A DNA stretch of 64,000 nt. It comes from Ectobacillus ponti. GTDB lineage: Bacteria; Bacillota; Bacilli; Bacillales; Bacillaceae_G. A program made the position numbers and the translations under genes. Positions 59,911-64,000 of the stretch are shown here, piece after piece; positions within the stretch are counted from its first letter, which is position 1, and each line of letters opens with the position of its first letter. The stretch lies in NCBI RefSeq assembly GCF_024294785.1, contig NZ_JANCLT010000009.1:102263-166262 (forward strand). The letters run 5' to 3'. The notes beneath the pieces are model-generated. The model was given only the letters and a program-made list of their open reading frames with translations, was not told where the DNA came from and ran no database searches.

Positions 59911-61503
59911 TTACAGAAGCTCTGCCATGTCGGTAATAAGGTTTTCCAGCGGCCGCTGATGGAAGTCCACCGGAGACGGGCGCACGATGGACTCTACCTG
60001 TCCGAGCAGGAGCGGGCTGATCGTGTCGGCATTATGCCCTGTCTGCAGCAGGCGAAGCGCTTCGAGCTCCAGCTCCCGGTACAGGACAGGATCCACCTGC
60101 TTCACATAGGCGTGATTGCGCAGATTTTTGATAAAAGAGTCCATGCCAAACTTCACATACTGAAGCACGTCGCAAGGCGCGTACTGCTTGCGGAGGAAGT
60201 AGAGCATCTGCTTCTCATCACGCAGGAAGCGGGCCGTGCGGAACAGTGCCCTGCGCAGCTTCGTCATGTTTGGGAACAGCGATACCACCTTGGCGGTAAA
60301 GGCTTTCCAGCGCTGGTGGTAGGCCGCTGCAGACGGACGCAGGCCTGTAGTGACATAGAGCTGCAGGCCTGCTTCGCGGCAAATGTCCGCCGCCTTTGCC
60401 CGTTTCCGCTGCAGCACAGCAGCGTCCGCAAAGGCAGCCAGCTGTTCCGGAATACGCTTGTATTCGCGGATATATTCTGCCAGCGCGTATACAACATGGC
60501 GGATGACATCCTTGCCGTGCTGGCGCAGCACCTGCAGCAGCACGGAGAATGCATCGGTTGCTTTTCCGGCAAAGTCCCCGATCTGTTTTTCCTCAATAAA
60601 CATATGTAAATAAGACGCTTCCCGCGCATAGCGGATTTCCGGCTCGGGGATGTAGTGCTGCTGCAGGCGCTCCTCTTTCGTATGCGGAATCGCAAAAAAC
60701 GGATTGAGCCTGCAGGTGAATTTCACAGCGCGCCGCCCCGCCCGAACCACATACACCGGATCAGGGAGCAGCAGGTGCTGCTGTTCAAACAGGGGTTCTT
60801 CTGTCCATTCCCGGATGACACGTTCCAATTCTGCACCTTGTGTAAGGTGCAAAAGCTGAAACAACGGGCCGTACAGAGCGGACTTGCCGGCAGCAGCCTC
60901 CTTGTGCAGGAGACGCTCAAACCAGCCTTGCTTGCTGCCGCCCGTTTGCATCATAACGGCAATCGCCAGCTTCATGGCCGCCACGCTTTTGCTTGTAAAG
61001 CGCGCAGAGAAGAAGGCAGGATGGAACACCACAAAGCGGCGCCCTTCTGCTTCAATGTGAAGGAGCTGAACATCGAAACGGCCGCCTTCGCGCTCTGTCA
61101 GCGCAATGATGCCGTTCACGTGGAGCTTTTCCAAAGCAATGGCAAACTGCTGGTAGGAAATCGGCCAGCGCGCGCTTCCGCCCTGTCTTGGTTCAAACAA
61201 CAGCTGAAACTGCCGGTACAGGCTGCGGCGGCTCACATTCGTGAGGTTGTGCGTGCCTGGATAGCAGGAGGCCTGCAGCAGCATCAATAAGAGGATGTCA
61301 GCCCGGGTGATATGGTACCGGTGCACCTTGCGCGTTTTGCTGATGGAGGCCGGATAGAAGAAATGCGCTTCGTCTGTTGTGTCCCGGACATACTGTGCCG
61401 TCATATTAAAAAAAGCCTGCACAATGCCCTGATACATGACAAAGCCATGCGTCTTCATGCCTGTTTGCCCCAAGCCGTTTGCCAAAATCATTTCGTGCTT
61501 CAT
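59911..61503 (-). CDS. Large replication-initiator-like protein 1
   Basis: A 530-residue, mostly helical, strongly basic protein. Residues about 15-150 include what looks like a winged helix (ITRADILLLMLLQASCYPGT, NVSRRSLYRQFQLLFEP, YQQFAIALEKLHVNGIIALT, then a wing ending RRFVVFHPAFF). A second helical part includes YLHMFIEEKQIGDFAGKATD, IREYKRIPEQLAAFADAAVL and FIKNLRNHAYVKQVDP. I do not recognise a named family. The reasons for calling it initiator-like are the repeats upstream, the second such gene next to it and the DnaD/DnaB pair nearby; all of this is inference. RBS GGGGTG and promoter TTTACA-N18-TATACT lie upstream. Confidence 0.6.
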   Translation of the reverse strand: MKHEMILANGLGQTGMKTHGFVMYQGIVQAFFNMTAQYVRDTTDEAHFFYPASISKTRKVHRYHITRADILLLMLLQASCYPGTHNLTNVSRRSLYRQFQLLFEPRQGGSARWPISYQQFAIALEKLHVNGIIALTEREGGRFDVQLLHIEAEGRRFVVFHPAFFSARFTSKSVAAMKLAIAVMMQTGGSKQGWFERLLHKEAAAGKSALYGPLFQLLHLTQGAELERVIREWTEEPLFEQQHLLLPDPVYVVRAGRRAVKFTCRLNPFFAIPHTKEERLQQHYIPEPEIRYAREASYLHMFIEEKQIGDFAGKATDAFSVLLQVLRQHGKDVIRHVVYALAEYIREYKRIPEQLAAFADAAVLQRKRAKAADICREAGLQLYVTTGLRPSAAAYHQRWKAFTAKVVSLFPNMTKLRRALFRTARFLRDEKQMLYFLRKQYAPCDVLQYVKFGMDSFIKNLRNHAYVKQVDPVLYRELELEALRLLQTGHNADTISPLLLGQVESIVRPSPVDFHQRPLENLITDMAELL

Positions 61504-61542
61504 ACCATATCACCCCACTTTCTCACTATTTCCACATTTTGA

Positions 61543-61572
61543 AGTATACGGGGCGGGGAAATCGTTTGTAAA
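61543..61572 (-). promoter_or_regulatory. Promoter of the initiator-like gene 1
   Basis: On the minus strand, TTTACA (61572-61567) and TATACT (61548-61543) are 18 bp apart. The -35 lies inside the 15-bp palindrome TCGTTTTACAAACGA (61562-61576), and the first partial repeat (61581) directly abuts it, so both could be operator sites. Confidence 0.65.
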
Positions 61573-61580
61573 ACGACGAA

Positions 61581-62130
61581 ACGGTACGGAGAAAATGAAC
61601 AATTTTATGAAAAAGCCTGATACAGCAAGGGTTCCGGGAAATTCGGATCAGCGGCAAAATGGTACGGAGCATAGTCGCAAATGTACATGATGGTACGGAA
61701 GAAATGAACAAAAAAGAATGGGATTGCGTGAAGAATGGCTGACAGAGCCACGCTTTGTGCGAGCTGGGAAGGAAGGGGAGAAGAGGCGGAACAGCATGCA
61801 TTTGGGAGGAGACTGACAAAATAGTACGGACAAACAGGCACACATGTACATAATGGTACGGGTAAACCGGCATACATGTACATGGAAGTACGGATATATG
61901 AAAACAAATGTACATAACAGTACGGTGGGAATGAACAAAAAGAGCCAGGGAAATGGCATTTTTGTCACAGAATGTTCACAAATTATTTTTCTATTTCTGG
62001 TTCTAGGCCTGCGGGAACAGGGGCGGTGCCGAGAAAAAAGGGAGAATATAGCGAGAAAACACGAAATATGTACATGCCGGTACGGAGAAAAAGAAACCAT
62101 GTACATAACGGTACGGAGGAAATGAACAAT
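61581..62130 (+). repeat. Iteron-like direct repeat array (nine copies)
   Basis: Full 18-bp units ATGTACAT-N4-GTACGG at 61681-61698, 61844-61861, 61876-61893, 61908-61925, 62068-62085 and 62099-62116; right-half copies at 61581, 61656 and 61819. All face the same way. The two GTAC cores are 10 bp apart, one helical turn. In the copies at 61581, 61681, 61908 and 62099, ATGAAC follows GTACGG after exactly 5 bp. No gene fits this stretch. The arrangement is that of replication iterons or a multi-site operator. Confidence 0.85.
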
Positions 62131-62148
62131 TATACATGCGGTAAGCAC

Positions 62149-62176
62149 AAAAAGACCCCGCTGTTAGAGCGAGGTC
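62149..62176 (-). terminator. Terminator of the initiator-like gene 2
   Basis: On the minus strand GACCTCGCT and AGCGGGGTC pair (one U-G) around CTAAC, followed by TTTTTG. The stem overlaps the stop codon. Confidence 0.8.
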
Positions 62177-63611
62177 ATGCTTCCGGAAATGGAGCCGTGG
62201 AGAAAGGGAGCTTTTCATACGTGCCGACTCCGCCGGCAAGCAGATTCTGCACTTCCTTTTCCTGTACAGGATGAAACTGAATGTAAAACACATCCCGGAT
62301 CCGTTCAAAGGCCTTCACGACGATTTGCTGGTCGATCAGCTCCTGCAGGGCGATCTCAATATCGCGCAGGTTGTCGGCCTTTCTCCGCTTGGTAAAGCGC
62401 ACCTTTGTGGCAAAGTACAGGTAGTCCATACTTGTCTCAAAGGAAAGGTTCATCTGATAGCGCGCCAGACGCTCCTTTTGCAGCGGGAAGATGAGATGGT
62501 GGGCATAGCCCGATGACAGGTTGAAAATCTTGTCCTTGTAAATGCGGACGGTTTGATTTTGGATATAGTCCTTATAGACCGCCTCCGACACATAAATCTC
62601 CGCCACCCGCGTGCCGTCCTCCTGTACAAGCACCTTGACATCGGAGAAGATGCCGATGGATTCCCAGCCGCCGTCTTCATACTGCCTCACGAGGCTGAAG
62701 TGCTGCATTTTTTTCAGGCGGGACTCCAGATTCTCATAGTTCTTCTTGCCGTCCGAGCTGTAGATGCCTTTGACAAGGTCGGTAATTCTGACGGTGATCA
62801 GCTTTTGCGTGGCGAACAGCTTGCCGCGGTGGCTCATCACCTCCAGGAAAATCCGGCTGTCGATCATATCCAGGTCCGGGACCTTATAGTCCTTCTGCGC
62901 GGCATAATCCTTGTCGATCAGCACCTCCGCCAGCTGGGTCTTGCCGGCCTGGTAGCTCTTCTTATAATATTCCTTGCTGTTTTGCTTCAGCGTTTCCCCG
63001 TCCACTTTGATTTTGGACTGCGAGTTGGCAAACAGCGGGTTGTCCGTTGCGGAATACGGGCTTTCAATAATTTCGAGGTCATGCTGGGTCTGCTTCGTGA
63101 GCGCGGCGCCAATCAGCATGGCGATGTCCAACAGAATAGCCTTTTCAATTTGCAAATTTGTCTTATGCTGTATGTAAGGATAGTCTGTGATCAGCCGCGC
63201 ATCGTCATTCGCCCACTCCTGCAGCTCCGCCTGCCTGGCCTCAATGAGCCCCTCCGGCGTGCTGAAGGAAGCCATTTGGCTTGTAAAACGCTCTGCCCCG
63301 TATTCCTTATAATAGTGGGTCAGGTGCTGATACTCCCCGGCAAGCTCCTTCCATTTCTTCTTGGACGCAGAATTCGCCACGAAGGCCTGGTAATCCTTGC
63401 GCGCGGTCTCCGCCCATCTGCGCTTTGTCCGGAGAAAATCAATGCGCCGCACCGTCTTGAGCACTTCGGCGGCATCCTTTCCCTTATAACGGTCGGAATA
63501 GATGTTTTCAATCAACCGCTCCAGCGAGCTCTTTGTATGCGTATGAATCAGATTCAGCAAATTCAGGCGGGAAATTTGGTCAATCATCTCCGCCATGGGC
63601 AACGTAATCAT
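62175..63611 (-). CDS. Large replication-initiator-like protein 2
   Basis: A 478-residue soluble protein. The N-terminal half is helical and basic (LERLIENIYSDRYKGKDAAE, FLRTKRRWAETARKDYQAFV). From about residue 270 it has two winged-helix-like units: FLEVMSHRGKLFATQKLITV, then RITDLVKGIYSSDGKKNYENL, ESRLKKMQHFSLVRQYEDGG and a beta wing; and YQMNLSFETSMDYLYFATKV, FTKRRKADNLRDIEIALQEL, IDQQIVVKAFERIRDVFYIQ. Two tandem winged helices are the build of iteron-binding plasmid initiators such as RepE or TrfA, but I see no family-specific motif. The start is ATG 63611, 12 bp after GAGGTG. An iteron copy lies 126 bp upstream. Confidence 0.62.
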   Translation of the reverse strand: MITLPMAEMIDQISRLNLLNLIHTHTKSSLERLIENIYSDRYKGKDAAEVLKTVRRIDFLRTKRRWAETARKDYQAFVANSASKKKWKELAGEYQHLTHYYKEYGAERFTSQMASFSTPEGLIEARQAELQEWANDDARLITDYPYIQHKTNLQIEKAILLDIAMLIGAALTKQTQHDLEIIESPYSATDNPLFANSQSKIKVDGETLKQNSKEYYKKSYQAGKTQLAEVLIDKDYAAQKDYKVPDLDMIDSRIFLEVMSHRGKLFATQKLITVRITDLVKGIYSSDGKKNYENLESRLKKMQHFSLVRQYEDGGWESIGIFSDVKVLVQEDGTRVAEIYVSEAVYKDYIQNQTVRIYKDKIFNLSSGYAHHLIFPLQKERLARYQMNLSFETSMDYLYFATKVRFTKRRKADNLRDIEIALQELIDQQIVVKAFERIRDVFYIQFHPVQEKEVQNLLAGGVGTYEKLPFSTAPFPEA

Positions 63612-63736
63612 AAATCAGGAATTCACCTCTGTTTCTTTCTTCAGATCGACAGTCCTCATTGTACCATTTTTGCGGGGAAGGAGGATATGGTGTGTGAATC
63701 CCAATTGCTTCTATATATCAGAATAGGGGAGAACAA

Positions 63737-63769
63737 ATGTACATTTTAGTACGGAGAACATGAACAAAT
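63737..63769 (+). repeat. Iteron copy 10, upstream of initiator-like gene 2
   Basis: ATGTACAT-TTTA-GTACGG, then 5 bp and ATGAACAAAT. It is the full tripartite form, placed alone between the gene start at 63611 and the tRNA promoter. Confidence 0.85.
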
Positions 63770-63824
63770 ATGCAGGTGCCGCAGGGGTGGGAAAATTCAG
63801 AAAAATAGAACTATAAAAAAGGGC

Positions 63825-63853
63825 TTCACAAGAGGACAAACTTCATGTAATAT
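63825..63853 (+). promoter_or_regulatory. Promoter of the tRNA-Glu gene
   Basis: TTCACA (63825-63830) and TAATAT (63848-63853) with a 17-bp spacer, about 70 bp before the tRNA. Confidence 0.7.
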
Positions 63854-63924
63854 GTGTAAGTGTCACAAGCGACTGTGATGACTTGGCTTTGAAGGAGATC
63901 TTTTCCTCAGTCATAAATAGCAAT

Positions 63925-63999
63925 GGCCCGTTGGTCAAGCGGTTAAGACACCGCCCTTTCACGGCGGTAACACGGGTTCGAATCCCGTACGGGTCACCA
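63925..63999 (+). tRNA. tRNA-Glu (anticodon TTC)
   Basis: A complete 75-base cloverleaf: acceptor GGCCCGT pairs with ACGGGTC (one G-T), D arm TTGGTCAAGCGGTTAAGAC, anticodon stem CCGCC/GGCGG with loop CTTTCAC (anticodon TTC), T arm CGGGTTCGAATCCCG, discriminator A and an encoded CCA at 63997-63999. tRNA genes are frequent integration sites, relevant to the initiator-like genes just upstream. More tRNAs may follow outside the window. Confidence 0.98.
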
Positions 64000-64000
64000 T

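Noticed and set aside
59625-59936. A 103-codon plus-strand frame between two hairpins
   Set aside because: It starts inside a terminator, has no ribosome site and overlaps the end of the leftward gene.
61581-62130. The ATGTACAT/GTACGG repeats as a CRISPR
   Set aside because: Spacing is irregular, units are short and asymmetrical, and there are no cas genes; the fixed inner spacing points to protein binding.
62553-63749. A 398-codon open frame on the plus strand opposite initiator-like gene 2
   Set aside because: It lies wholly antisense to a protein with sensible helices and a ribosome site, has a leucine/arginine-rich composition typical of a reverse-strand shadow, and lacks a ribosome site.

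Overview
The window looks like a chromosomal segment of a mid-GC, endospore-former-type Bacillales (Bacillaceae) bacterium. This rests on strong AGGAGG-type ribosome sites, TTGACA/TATAAT-type promoters with 17-18 bp spacers, MenA, PaiA/PaiB and CydA/CydB/CydS that closely resemble Bacillus/Geobacillus family members, a cre-like site, a Rex-like site and a tRNA-Glu with an encoded CCA end. No rRNA or species-level marker is present, so the genus is not assigned.

Layout. 0-3 kb: a membrane-anchored excisionase-like HTH protein and a large FAD dehydrogenase. 3-10.8 kb: a catabolic locus with a divergent GntR regulator and HMG-CoA-lyase-like enzyme facing an N-carbamoylsarcosine-amidase-like hydrolase, HyuA, HyuB and a CaiB-type CoA-transferase. 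Two GTATAC-centred operators lie between the divergent arms. 10.8-13.7 kb: a scarred region with an IS3-family remnant, an imperfect 72-bp repeat pair and a cre-like site around a DASH-type cryptochrome/photolyase gene. 13.7-27.4 kb: mostly housekeeping and accessory single genes (MenA, HAD phosphatase, YitT-like protein, several GNATs, LysE exporter, a MntA/HepT toxin-antitoxin pair, a YczE-like protein, a MarR-paiA-paiB operon), with a frameshifted SDR gene and a TetR gene split by an amber codon.

27.4-31.7 kb: a decayed patch with a 6 x 21 bp tandem repeat, an MBL-fold hydrolase remnant and a degenerate copy of the esterase gene, followed by an AT-rich insert carrying a TupA-like ATP-grasp gene and a glycosyltransferase; the intact esterase lies beyond it. 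31.7-36.6 kb: an AraC regulator divergent from two aldo/keto reductases, then two envelope or secreted proteins. 36.6-39.4 kb: a cytochrome bd operon preceded by a Rex-like operator and a 31-residue membrane peptide. 40-42 kb: a secreted S53 (kumamolisin-like) protease. 42-44 kb: a lipoprotein and a run of very small membrane proteins separated by four copies of a short GGAGGGG-containing repeat. 44-50 kb: an IS end, an SDR gene and TetR regulator whose 18-bp operator recurs before an MFS gene, two HAD/MFS genes (one MFS internally deleted) and a polysaccharide deacetylase. 50-55 kb: an L,D-transpeptidase-like protein with a 16-residue repeat stalk, a secreted HEYGH metallopeptidase, a small XRE regulator and a DUF421 membrane protein.

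55-64 kb: a DnaD-like replisome protein overlaps a second-copy-type DnaB helicase gene. After a VTT protein, a methyltransferase and a broken cardiolipin synthase come two large genes that look like replication initiators (59.9-63.6 kb). A family of ten direct repeats, ATGTACAT-N4-GTACGG with a third block ATGAAC exactly 5 bp further on in five copies, lies upstream of both. The window ends in tRNA-Glu. This iteron-plus-initiator module next to a tRNA is the strongest candidate here for an undescribed system: a plasmid- or phage-derived replicon, or a repeat-regulated locus, fixed in the chromosome.
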